DNA from: Rhodobiaceae bacterium
GTDB taxonomy: Bacteria; Pseudomonadota; Alphaproteobacteria; Rhizobiales; TMED25
NCBI GenBank assembly: GCA_002699615.1
Contig: PAAM01000026.1
Coordinates: forward strand, 1-42,934
Reading direction: 5' to 3'
Length of the DNA stretch: 42,934 bases
In this document: positions 17,035 through 24,337 of the stretch, in pieces
How positions within the stretch are numbered: the first letter of the stretch is position 1
Layout of the letters: each line of letters starts with the position of its first letter
Made by a program: the position numbers and the translations under genes
The notes under the pieces: model-generated
What the model was told of the DNA's origin: nothing
Database searches by the model: none
What the model saw: only the letters and a program-made list of their open reading frames with translations

Positions 17035-18243
17035 CTATACTCCAGTTATTTTGTTTGGCATTATAAATGACAAAATTAAAGCTAAGATACTTGTTAGTGT
17101 TAGCAATACAAAAACTAACTTTAACCCAAATATATCAGCTGTTAAACCGCCAATTATCGGAATCATACCTGTTAAAGCCGCCTGGGCTGTAAACAACATA
17201 CTTATTGCACTTCCAGACGTTTGTCCGGCTGATATATCCATAGTCCAGCTATGAATGACAGGTCGTATAGAATAGAGTGAGCAGCCAGCTAAAGAAGATA
17301 TTAAAATAAATAAATAAACACTCTCCAGCAACGGAATAATGATAAGTAACATTGCGGAAATTATTAGCGAATATATCACAACCGGCCTTCTACCGACTCG
17401 GTCAGATAAGCTTCCAACAATTGGACCACCAAAAACCGCACCAACTTGGATTGAGAATAATGCAAATCCAACCAGCACAGGACTTGATTGCATTTCACCA
17501 ACTAAATATAAGGGTAAGAAGACTACAAGCCCATTTTGCGTCATTGACCATAGACCAGCTAGTACACAAAGTATCAACATGTCTTTATTAGCGAGGAGAT
17601 CTTTCAATCCATCCCAATAATTATATTTGCTTGATGAACTTTGCTCCAAATTCTGGTCCGTATCAATCTGCGGTAGAGATTTTAAAACATAAAAACCCAT
17701 GAAAGCAACGGGAATGGCTAGTAGTAATGCAGTTTGTTGCCAGGATAGGACCAGCATAATCAGACCAGCGATGGGAGGTGCAATCCCATCTCCAAGACTT
17801 GCACCGACTGTATGTATTGATAGCGCTAGACCTCTCTTGTTCTTATATAAAAGAGATAAATAAGGTATTGAGGGCGTGTGCCATCCACTCACACAAATAC
17901 CAATAAAAACGGCAGATAATGCTAGAATTAGGGTACTATTTGCTCCACTCATCAGTAAAAGTGCAAGGGCACCCGATAGCAAACATAAAAATTGAGCTAG
18001 TATATATTTTTTAGAAATATCAATAACAGGACCACTTATTATTGTCACAGCAACTGCTGCAATAAAAAAAATAGTAACCATGCTACCTGTAGTTGTGTAA
18101 GTAAGTGATAAGTCTTGCGCGATGAACGGCAGTAGTACAATAAATATCCCATTTACCCAGTGTGTCACCCCATGTCCAGCGCTGACAATAGACAAGGGTC
18201 TAACGTTTTTTATATTACGAAGGTCTCTTACAATTGAATACAT
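17035..18243 (-). CDS. MFS transporter (fosmidomycin-resistance-like group), copy 2
   Basis: 402 aa from ATG at 18243. The frame stays open to 18294 but that would run into the tRNA gene, so the internal ATG is chosen. About 12 helices; the opening SAGHGVTHWVNGIFIVLLP and loop GSLSDRVGRRP parallel the copy at 15039-16256. The ATG is only 18 bp downstream of the tRNA-Met CCA end and has no Shine-Dalgarno in that gap, so translation of a processed message would start near its 5' end. It is the first protein gene in the MFS-aldolase-MFS operon. Confidence 0.86.
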   Translation of the reverse strand: MYSIVRDLRNIKNVRPLSIVSAGHGVTHWVNGIFIVLLPFIAQDLSLTYTTTGSMVTIFFIAAVAVTIISGPVIDISKKYILAQFLCLLSGALALLLMSGANSTLILALSAVFIGICVSGWHTPSIPYLSLLYKNKRGLALSIHTVGASLGDGIAPPIAGLIMLVLSWQQTALLLAIPVAFMGFYVLKSLPQIDTDQNLEQSSSSKYNYWDGLKDLLANKDMLILCVLAGLWSMTQNGLVVFLPLYLVGEMQSSPVLVGFALFSIQVGAVFGGPIVGSLSDRVGRRPVVIYSLIISAMLLIIIPLLESVYLFILISSLAGCSLYSIRPVIHSWTMDISAGQTSGSAISMLFTAQAALTGMIPIIGGLTADIFGLKLVFVLLTLTSILALILSFIMPNKITGV

Positions 18244-18261
18244 CTTATTTAGTAAAGTTGC

Positions 18262-18338
18262 TGGTAGCGGAGGAGGGACTTGAACCCCCGACACAAGGAT
18301 TATGATTCCTCTGCTCTAACCAACTGAGCTACTCCGCC
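18262..18338 (-). tRNA. tRNA-Met (anticodon CAU, elongator type)
   Basis: A 77-nt cloverleaf with encoded CCA. The acceptor stem is GGCGGAG paired with CUCCGCU (first pair G-U), the D stem is GCUC/GAGC, and the anticodon stem is GAGGA/UCCUU with loop AUCAUAA, giving anticodon CAU. The T stem closes around UUCAAGU. The initiator tRNA is excluded because it has an unpaired C1-A72 and a GGG/CCC anticodon stem. Overall it matches alphaproteobacterial elongator Met tRNA as I remember it; the alternative is tRNA-Ile2, whose CAU is converted by TilS. No terminator follows before the MFS gene. Confidence 0.93.
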
Positions 18339-18399
18339 ATTATAGTTAGAAAATCCTCTAAATTAATACTTCATTACAGATCAATTGTATATAAATTTA

Positions 18400-19542
18400 T
18401 TAATTTAAATTTTGAGTTTTATCCTTGATTATCCATCCGCCACCAAGTACCCTGGCCATACTTTTTTGAGACTCGTAAATAACGCAAGCCTGCCCAGGCG
18501 CTACACCGTATTCTGGATGTCTAAACTTCACTTTTGCATGATCTTCATTTCTTATTATCGTAGCTGGCACCGCTTCCGATGTTGATCTAATTTTAACATA
18601 GACAGGCATTTCTTTATTGCAATCATCGCCTATTCGAGGTCCAAGCCAATTCAAATTTTTCAAAAAAATTTGATTTATTGCAAGTGCCTCTTTTGGTCCA
18701 ATTGTTACGTTATTTCTCTCATGGTCGATATCGATAACATAATTTGGTTCACCGTTTACGTAACCAATGCCTCTTCTTTGTCCAATTGTGAAGTTCATGA
18801 TACCTGCATGTTCTCCAACAATGTTGCCTGTGGTATCAATTAAATTACCTCTTACATTAGATTTTGGCTTTAGTGTATTGATTAAGTTTACATAGCTGCC
18901 ATTCTGTACAAAGCAAATATCTTGGCTTTCTGGTTTATCTGAGGTAGCAAGTCCAAGTTCCTTTGCAATTTTCCTAGTATCGGTTTTTGTAAGGTCACCA
19001 AGAGGAAATTTGATATATTCCAGTTGTTTCTTTTTAAGCGTAAACATAAAATAACTTTGGTCTTTATTCATATCCCTTGCACGAAATAACCCTCTTTCGC
19101 CATTAATTGATTTATTCGATACATAATGGCCAGTTATTAAACTTGATGCACCTAATTGCATCGCTGTTTCATATAAATCACCAAACTTTATCTTTTCATT
19201 ACAACGTATACATGGGATTGGTGTAAGACCATTTGCATATGAGTCAGCAAATTCATTTATTACCTCGGACCTAAATTGCTCTTCGTAATCAAGGACATAG
19301 TGCTTGATGCCAACCTTTTCAGCTACTTTTTTAGCATCATAGATATCTTGGCCTGCACAACAGGCTCCTTTTTTTTGTGATGGGTTATCATTTGTATATA
19401 ATTGTAAGGTTACCCCAACTACGTCGTAACCTTGTTTTGCACACACGGCAGCGGCAACAGAAGAGTCTACGCCACCAGACATCGCTACAACTACCCTTTT
19501 CTTTTTTCTAATATTAAATAGGTTTATATTATTATTATCCAA
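18400..19542 (-). CDS. mnmA: tRNA-specific 2-thiouridylase
   Basis: 380 aa. The PP-loop SGGVDSS is at residues 22-28; the two catalytic cysteines are Cys114 (CIRCN) and Cys210 (ESQDICF), and the C-terminal barrel domain ends with APGQACVIYE. MnmA puts the 2-thio group on wobble uridine 34 of Lys, Glu and Gln tRNAs. A second Cys pair follows the ATP domain (GACCAG). It is transcribed toward the tRNA-Met gene, 61 bp away. Confidence 0.96.
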   Translation of the reverse strand: MDNNNINLFNIRKKKRVVVAMSGGVDSSVAAAVCAKQGYDVVGVTLQLYTNDNPSQKKGACCAGQDIYDAKKVAEKVGIKHYVLDYEEQFRSEVINEFADSYANGLTPIPCIRCNEKIKFGDLYETAMQLGASSLITGHYVSNKSINGERGLFRARDMNKDQSYFMFTLKKKQLEYIKFPLGDLTKTDTRKIAKELGLATSDKPESQDICFVQNGSYVNLINTLKPKSNVRGNLIDTTGNIVGEHAGIMNFTIGQRRGIGYVNGEPNYVIDIDHERNNVTIGPKEALAINQIFLKNLNWLGPRIGDDCNKEMPVYVKIRSTSEAVPATIIRNEDHAKVKFRHPEYGVAPGQACVIYESQKSMARVLGGGWIIKDKTQNLN

Positions 19543-19565
19543 TGGATTTCCATTCTTTAAATAAA

Positions 19566-20051
19566 TTAGTCACGGAAATTAATAAATTGCAGAGGTAAAT
19601 CAAGGCTTTGAGTCTTTAGCAGAGTTATAGTTTGTTGAAGATCATCTCTTTTTTTCCCACTTATTCTGAGCTCATCGCCTTGTATTGAAACTTGAACCTT
19701 AATTTTTGACTCTTTTATAATCTTAATAATGTCCTTAGAAATATCTTTATTGATCCCCTGCATCATAGTTATTGTTTGACGGACTGCTTGCCCTGCTGAC
19801 ATCTCAACTTTTCCCATATCTAATGCTCTTACATCAATCCCTCTTTTTGTTATTTGAACTTTTAGCATCTCTTGTAATTGAGTGAGTTTATAATCATCAT
19901 CAGTTTTTATGATTATCAATTCTTTTTCAAATTCAATCTCTGAGTTTGAGTTTTTGAAATCATATCTTTGTACAATCTCACGCTTTAAATTTTGTATTGC
20001 GTTATCAACTTCAGATGGGTCAAATTTTGAGACTATATCAAAGGTTGGCAT
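19566..20051 (-). CDS. yajQ: YajQ family nucleotide-binding protein
   Basis: 161 aa, the standard length of the YajQ/UPF0234 family. Signature segments are MPTFDIVSKFD at the start, EIVQRYDFKNS, and KVQVSIQGDELRISGKKRDDLQ near the C-terminus, forming two ferredoxin-like domains. Some members bind cyclic di-GMP and act as effectors; others are reported to bind RNA or nucleotides. It is 23 bp upstream of mnmA on the same strand and divergent from ctrA. The role in this organism is not predictable. Confidence 0.95.
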   Translation of the reverse strand: MPTFDIVSKFDPSEVDNAIQNLKREIVQRYDFKNSNSEIEFEKELIIIKTDDDYKLTQLQEMLKVQITKRGIDVRALDMGKVEMSAGQAVRQTITMMQGINKDISKDIIKIIKESKIKVQVSIQGDELRISGKKRDDLQQTITLLKTQSLDLPLQFINFRD

Positions 20052-20253
20052 TCTATTACCCTGTAATTTCTATAATAATGTATATAGTATTTATTGCAGG
20101 TAATAACAATAACTAATAAAAAGATAGCTAATTTGTAGATTTTTCAACCACTTAGGTTAGAATTTATATGTTTTTATTGTTTATATCTGAGAGTTTTTAA
20201 CAAAAATTGCACAAATTTCTTGATAGCATTTACATAAAAGTTATCCTTAAAGT

Positions 20254-20275
20254 ACGAATTACTATTGTGATTCGT
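20254..20275 (+). promoter_or_regulatory. inverted repeat with a GANTC site in the ctrA leader
   Basis: ACGAATTA at 20254-20261 and TGATTCGT at 20268-20275 can pair around a 6-nt loop, with one G-U pair. The right arm contains GATTC (20269-20273), a CcrM methylation target. The element lies 33 nt before the chosen ctrA start. A TTAA half-site sits just upstream (20247-20250) but a second TTAA at 7-nt spacing is lacking. It could be an operator or a leader hairpin; both motifs also arise by chance in AT-rich DNA. Confidence 0.3.
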
Positions 20276-20308
20276 TTTTATTATTTGCAAATAATTAGTG
20301 AGCTAAAA

Positions 20309-21004
20309 ATGAGAATACTTCTAATAGAGGATGATCAAACTACATCACACAGTATCGAGCTGATGCTCAAATCAGAAAACTTTAAAGTTGATGTAACCGA
20401 TCTTGGGGAAGAAGGTATAGATCTTGGTAAATTGTATGACTACGATTTAATTTTATTAGACATAGATCTCCCTGACATGAGTGGCTATGAGGTGTTAAAA
20501 AACTTAAGAACACAAAAAATAGAGACTCCAGTTCTTATATTAACCGGACTAAGTGCTATGGAAAATAAAGTTAAGGGTTTTGGCTTCGGTGCAGATGACT
20601 ATCTAACAAAACCATTCCAAAAAGAGGAGTTAGTAGCAAGAATTAGTGCAATTATTAGGCGCTCTCGCGGTCATGCACAATCTATAATTTCAACTGGTCG
20701 ATTAGAGGTAAACCTTGACTCGAAGACAGTGGAAGTTAACGGAAAAAGGGTTCATCTCACGGGAAAAGAGTATCAAATGCTCGAACTACTATCTCTTAGG
20801 AAAGGGACAACGTTAACAAAAGAAATGTTTTTAAATCACCTCTATGGAGGAATGGATGAACCAGAACTAAAAATAATTGATGTTTTTATATGCAAGCTCA
20901 GAAAAAAACTTATGATAGCATCGGACGATGAAAATTATATAGAAACGGTATGGGGTCGTGGTTACGTTTTACGCGATCCGACAGAGCTCCTCGAGTCAGC
21001 TTAG
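20309..21004 (+). CDS. ctrA: cell-cycle response regulator CtrA
   Basis: 231 aa from ATG at 20309, exactly the length of Caulobacter CtrA; an upstream TTG frame at 20207 only adds a non-homologous leader. The receiver domain has the acidic pair at 7-9 (EDD) and phospho-acceptor Asp51, with YLTKPF carrying the conserved lysine. The C-terminal OmpR-type winged helix includes [12 protein letters not shown] and [11 protein letters not shown]. CtrA binds paired TTAA boxes to control division, flagella and, in some species, replication. It lies on the plus strand directly facing chpT, with stop codons overlapping. The protein ends in ESA, a small-residue tail comparable to a ClpXP recognition end, though this is speculative. 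Confidence 0.95.
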   Translation: MRILLIEDDQTTSHSIELMLKSENFKVDVTDLGEEGIDLGKLYDYDLILLDIDLPDMSGYEVLKNLRTQKIETPVLILTGLSAMENKVKGFGFGADDYLTKPFQKEELVARISAIIRRSRGHAQSIISTGRLEVNLDSKTVEVNGKRVHLTGKEYQMLELLSLRKGTTLTKEMFLNHLYGGMDEPELKIIDVFICKLRKKLMIASDDENYIETVWGRGYVLRDPTELLESA

Positions 21005-21630
21005 GCCCTATTACTAAAAGTAATGGAAATGTCAGTATTAGCATGGGAGATTACTTTTTTGTCAATTTCATAGATGCGAGTAAGCTCCTGCAAGTATCGA
21101 ACTTGAATATTTACTGTGTTGTGTGAGTTTTCCAGCGTCAAATCCTTTAATATCTCAGAATTTATTTTCCCAGTTGGGTTCTCAATACGTATGACTAGAG
21201 CATCCTCATCAATCAATTCATAATAAATTTCTGCCTCAAAGGGCAAAAGACTAAGAAAAATCAATATGGTATTACAAAGTATTAAAGCGTATTTATTATT
21301 GAAATTCTTCAGATCATTTCTGTGGCTGATTTTATGTTTTGTGAAGTAAATATAATCATTAATTATGCTATCAAGATTATTAATTGGTATATCTTCATAT
21401 TGGTGTATCGTTGGGTCAGAATAGCAGAAACGAAAAAACTTAATTTGGGCAGTTATTTTCCCAATACTCTTTTCAAGTAGCTGAAAAGTTTCATCATTAA
21501 TTATATGCTTCTCTTTCTCGTTCAAACTATACTTAAGTAGCTCTATCCCATTCAAGGCAGCAGATGCAGGATTTATAAGATCATGAAAAATCTTTCTACT
21601 AAGCTCAGAAAATAAATTTAGGTTTGACAT
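21001..21630 (-). CDS. chpT: histidine phosphotransferase ChpT
   Basis: 209 aa. The N-terminal dimerisation helix carries the phospho-accepting His16 in [13 protein letters not shown] followed by LNGIELL, the ChpT signature; the rest resembles a degenerate GHKL domain lacking clear ATP-binding N, G1 and G2 boxes, as expected for a phosphotransferase rather than a kinase. ChpT passes phosphate from CckA to CtrA and CpdR. Its stop overlaps the stop of ctrA on the opposite strand, so the two relay partners are physical neighbours. The assignment rests on the H-box, length and neighbour; overall divergence is high. Confidence 0.85.
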   Translation of the reverse strand: MSNLNLFSELSRKIFHDLINPASAALNGIELLKYSLNEKEKHIINDETFQLLEKSIGKITAQIKFFRFCYSDPTIHQYEDIPINNLDSIINDYIYFTKHKISHRNDLKNFNNKYALILCNTILIFLSLLPFEAEIYYELIDEDALVIRIENPTGKINSEILKDLTLENSHNTVNIQVRYLQELTRIYEIDKKVISHANTDISITFSNRA

Positions 21631-21717
21631 TTTTAAATTGAATTTTTACTCAAATATACATAACTAATTAGAAGTAGAATTATACATACTCTACCGAAAT
21701 ATTAGTATAAAAATTAT

Positions 21718-22536
21718 ATGTTGCCCAATGTTATGATAAATAATAATAAAGATTCATATAGAAAGCTGACGCAAGAGCTCATAGCCATATCAAATAAGTC
21801 AGCGTTGGAAATCATGAATGTATATAAATCTAATTTTGAAATAAGCTATAAAAATGACAAATCCCCAGTGACAACCGCTGATAGAATTTCAGAGGATATT
21901 ATAATACATGAAATTTCTAAAATTGAACCTGGAGTCGATATTATTTCAGAAGAAAAATATTTTGATGAGGAAAATAAAGCAAGCTCAGATATTTTCTTTT
22001 TAATTGATCCCATAGATGGAACACGTGAATTTATAAAAAAAAATGATGAATTTACAATAAATATCGCGCTAGTGGTGAAAAATAAACCCGTAATAGGTAT
22101 TATTAATGTACCCGCTCTAAATGAAATTTACTTCTCTTATAGCAATTTAAACTCTTATAAAATCATCGGTAAAAATGACGCCTCAGAAATAAGGACAAGG
22201 CAGGATAAGAAAATTGAAACAATGCTCCATAGCAGATCAATGCCGTCAAAGAAGATGCAACATGTTATTGATCGTCATGGGATTCGCCATCTTAAATCGT
22301 GTGGTTCAGCTCTCAAATTTGGTCTATTAGCAGAAGGTTTAGCAGACCTATACATCAGACTTGAACCGTGTTACGAATGGGATACTGCTGCTGGTCAGGT
22401 GATATTAGAGGGCGCAGGTGGTTCATTCTGTGATATCAATCTCGCAGAATTTAAATATAATAAACCAAATTTTTTGAATAATGACGGATTTATTTCGCTA
22501 GCAAATGAACAGCAAAGAGAATTATTGTTAAAATAA
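21718..22536 (+). CDS. cysQ: 3'(2'),5'-bisphosphate nucleotidase
   Basis: 272 aa, inositol-monophosphatase fold. Metal-site motif A is DPIDGTREFI at 97-106 with the upstream SEE around residue 79, and motif B is WDTAAGQVILEGAGG near the C-terminus. The TREFI wording is typical of CysQ, which clears 3'-phosphoadenosine 5'-phosphate from sulfate assimilation. An in-frame ATG five codons in (21733) is an alternative start; neither has a clear Shine-Dalgarno. It is divergent from chpT across 87 bp and followed 95 bp later by eipA. No other sulfur-assimilation genes are present, though a TauE-type permease is close by. Confidence 0.92.
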   Translation: MLPNVMINNNKDSYRKLTQELIAISNKSALEIMNVYKSNFEISYKNDKSPVTTADRISEDIIIHEISKIEPGVDIISEEKYFDEENKASSDIFFLIDPIDGTREFIKKNDEFTINIALVVKNKPVIGIINVPALNEIYFSYSNLNSYKIIGKNDASEIRTRQDKKIETMLHSRSMPSKKMQHVIDRHGIRHLKSCGSALKFGLLAEGLADLYIRLEPCYEWDTAAGQVILEGAGGSFCDINLAEFKYNKPNFLNNDGFISLANEQQRELLLK

Positions 22537-22631
22537 TTTTAAATTTTTTTCTTTTACTTATTATGGATTATTGTAAAATATATGGAATTTAAAATTCTAC
22601 TGGGAAAAAATCAGATTTCATAGGTGATTAC

Positions 22632-23231
22632 ATGAGAAATATTAGAAAAAGTTTATTGCTATTGCTGTTTAGTATTATATTTGTAGCATCTGCCATAACT
22701 AATACAAATGCGGAATGGTATGATGATCAAAATTCATCAGAAAATAGTGAAGGTTTCAATGTAAGTGAACTTGTTCTAGCAGGACATGATTTTTTTGGTA
22801 CAGCAACAGAAGGACTAGGTACAGCTGTCGAAACGGTCTTTTCTGCTCTAGGGAGGCCTGATGGTTACATCATAGGCGAAGAAGCAAGCGGCGCAATAAT
22901 TGCCGGTCTCACCTACGGTGAGGGTACAATTACTACTAAAAATCTTGGCGAAGAAAAAATATATTGGCAAGGACCTAGTATCGGAATTGATTATGGTGGA
23001 GACGGATCTCGAGTGATGTTTCTTATCTACAACATGGATAATATAAACGATGTGCATAAAAGATTTGTAGGGACAAATGGAACAGCCTATGTTGTAGGTG
23101 GCCTTGGAGGTAGCGTTTATAATAGAGGTGGCGTAACAATTGCAACTATAAAAACAGGTGCAGGTTTGAGAATGGGTGCGAATATTGGATATATTAAATT
23201 CTCCGAAAATCCAAAGTGGCTTCCTTTTTAA
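22632..23231 (+). CDS. eipA: periplasmic DUF1134 protein, EipA-type envelope integrity factor
   Basis: 199 aa. Residues 1-27 form a signal peptide (positive n-region, poly-Leu core, cut near TNA). The mature protein shows the DUF1134 wording: LVLAGHDFFGTATEGLG, GRPDGYIIGEEASGAII, YWQGPSIGIDYGGDGSR and ANIGYIKF. DUF1134 is alphaproteobacterial; the Brucella member EipA is periplasmic and needed for envelope stress resistance. AGGTGA at 22622-22627 supports the start. It is followed by a TauE-type permease 14 bp on, possibly in one transcript. The molecular function is not known. Confidence 0.9.
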   Translation: MRNIRKSLLLLLFSIIFVASAITNTNAEWYDDQNSSENSEGFNVSELVLAGHDFFGTATEGLGTAVETVFSALGRPDGYIIGEEASGAIIAGLTYGEGTITTKNLGEEKIYWQGPSIGIDYGGDGSRVMFLIYNMDNINDVHKRFVGTNGTAYVVGGLGGSVYNRGGVTIATIKTGAGLRMGANIGYIKFSENPKWLPF

Positions 23232-23245
23232 AAAATATATAAACA

Positions 23246-23995
23246 ATGATTGAGATTTTTCTGGTTCAAATAACCTTTTCCGAGGTTCTATTAGCCTGTA
23301 TTATAGTGTTCATTGCCTCTAGCGCACAAAGTATGTTTGGAATGGGTTGGGGAATGATCGCGGCACCCTTTTTAGCATTACTTGACCCTTACCTTATTCC
23401 GTCTACGATTGTATTCCTTGGTTTTTTTGCTGCCCTCTATCCAAGTATTAGATATTTTAAAGATATTCATTGGAAAACTTTTAAACCGTCAATGGGCGGC
23501 AGGATATTTGGCTCTATTTTAGCTGGCTGGATTGCGGCATATGTAGTCTCTTCAGGAAAAATTGAAATAATAATAGGGTCAGTACTACTGATATCGATCT
23601 TAATAAGTATTATAACAATAAAAAGTATAACACAAAATTTTCGTAATCATTTCATTGCTGGAACAGCTTCAGGTGTTCTCGGAACAATTGTTGGTGTTGG
23701 TGGGGCCCCAATGGGTATCATCTACCAAAACGAAGACCCATCTATTGTAAGAGCAAATAATAATCTATTTTTTACCCTTGGAAGCTTTATTTCTTTCATA
23801 ATACTGATCTTAGCGGATGTAATAAAATTTTATCATATCATTTATGGTTTTTTAATGCTGCCACCTCTCTTATTGGCTTCCTACACATCTAGATTCCTAT
23901 TAACTTATGCGAGTAAAATATTAAAGCCATATATTTTATCAATATGCTCTCTTTCCTCGCTATTACTGGTACTTAGGGGGCTAGGTTATATATAG
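23246..23995 (+). CDS. sulfite exporter TauE/SafE family permease
   Basis: 249 aa, about seven to eight hydrophobic helices. The two repeated halves are visible: SSAQSMFGMGWGMIAAPFLA in the first and SGVLGTIVGVGGAPMGIIYQ in the second, the internal duplication typical of the TauE/SafE (DUF81) family. Members move sulfite, sulfoacetate, other organosulfur anions or non-sulfur organic acids. It lies 14 bp after eipA and ends 1 bp from the convergent DUF6476-like gene. The nearness of cysQ hints at sulfur metabolism but is not proof. Confidence 0.9.
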   Translation: MIEIFLVQITFSEVLLACIIVFIASSAQSMFGMGWGMIAAPFLALLDPYLIPSTIVFLGFFAALYPSIRYFKDIHWKTFKPSMGGRIFGSILAGWIAAYVVSSGKIEIIIGSVLLISILISIITIKSITQNFRNHFIAGTASGVLGTIVGVGGAPMGIIYQNEDPSIVRANNNLFFTLGSFISFIILILADVIKFYHIIYGFLMLPPLLLASYTSRFLLTYASKILKPYILSICSLSSLLLVLRGLGYI

Positions 23996-23996
23996 T

Positions 23997-24326
23997 TTAT
24001 TTATCAAATCTAATTGTTGAAATAATTTTATTAGATTTTTTATCAATATTATAAATTACATAACTACCGGTTACATCAGTGGTTGTTATTATTAAGCTTT
24101 TACCGTCACTTGTAACAGATATGATATCTTGACTTGCTTCGATTGCAATCTTATTATTTAGTGGTAAAACTTCTTCATTATTTGTTGTGCTATCTGATAA
24201 TCGATGACCAATTGTTATAAAAACCACACAAAAACCTACAATGAGTAATAACGTCATTATAAATATAGCAATCTTCAAAATCCTTGTGGATTTTATATTT
24301 TGATCAATATTTTCAATATCATCCAT
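23997..24326 (-). CDS. small single-pass membrane protein, DUF6476-like
   Basis: 109 aa from ATG at 24326; the frame could extend ten codons upstream to 24356 but that would run into rluD. One hydrophobic helix at about residues 17-41 follows a short acidic N-terminus, and the remaining 65 residues form a likely periplasmic domain ending with GSYVIYNID and repeated Ile/Thr strands. Small proteins of this layout next to rluD are known in other alphaproteobacteria (DUF6476), which is why I name it; sequence similarity itself I can only recall loosely. It is divergent from rluD with just 11 bp between start codons. Function unknown. Confidence 0.6.
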   Translation of the reverse strand: MDDIENIDQNIKSTRILKIAIFIMTLLLIVGFCVVFITIGHRLSDSTTNNEEVLPLNNKIAIEASQDIISVTSDGKSLIITTTDVTGSYVIYNIDKKSNKIISTIRFDK

Positions 24327-24337
24327 GGTTTTTATTA

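Noticed and set aside
1714-18262. Genomic island integrated at the tRNA-Met 3' end
   Set aside because: The accessory block does lie on the 3' side of the tRNA, but I saw no integrase and no second copy of the tRNA 3' end, so integration is not supported.
18244-18294. N-terminal extension of the second MFS gene into the tRNA
   Set aside because: The added residues are just the translated 3' half of the tRNA; the ATG at 18243 begins the conserved region.
18339-18345. Perfect TATAAT directly before the tRNA-Met 5' end
   Set aside because: A -10 box touching the mature 5' end would start transcription inside the tRNA; chance occurrence is likely in this AT-rich gap.
20207-20308. In-frame TTG extension of ctrA by 34 residues
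   Set aside because: The extra residues have no response-regulator character, and the ATG at 20309 gives exactly the 231-residue CtrA length.
22848-23246. 132-aa frame antisense to eipA
   Set aside because: Cys/His/Ile-rich composition with no family resemblance; it lies fully within eipA, whose signal peptide and domain are clear.
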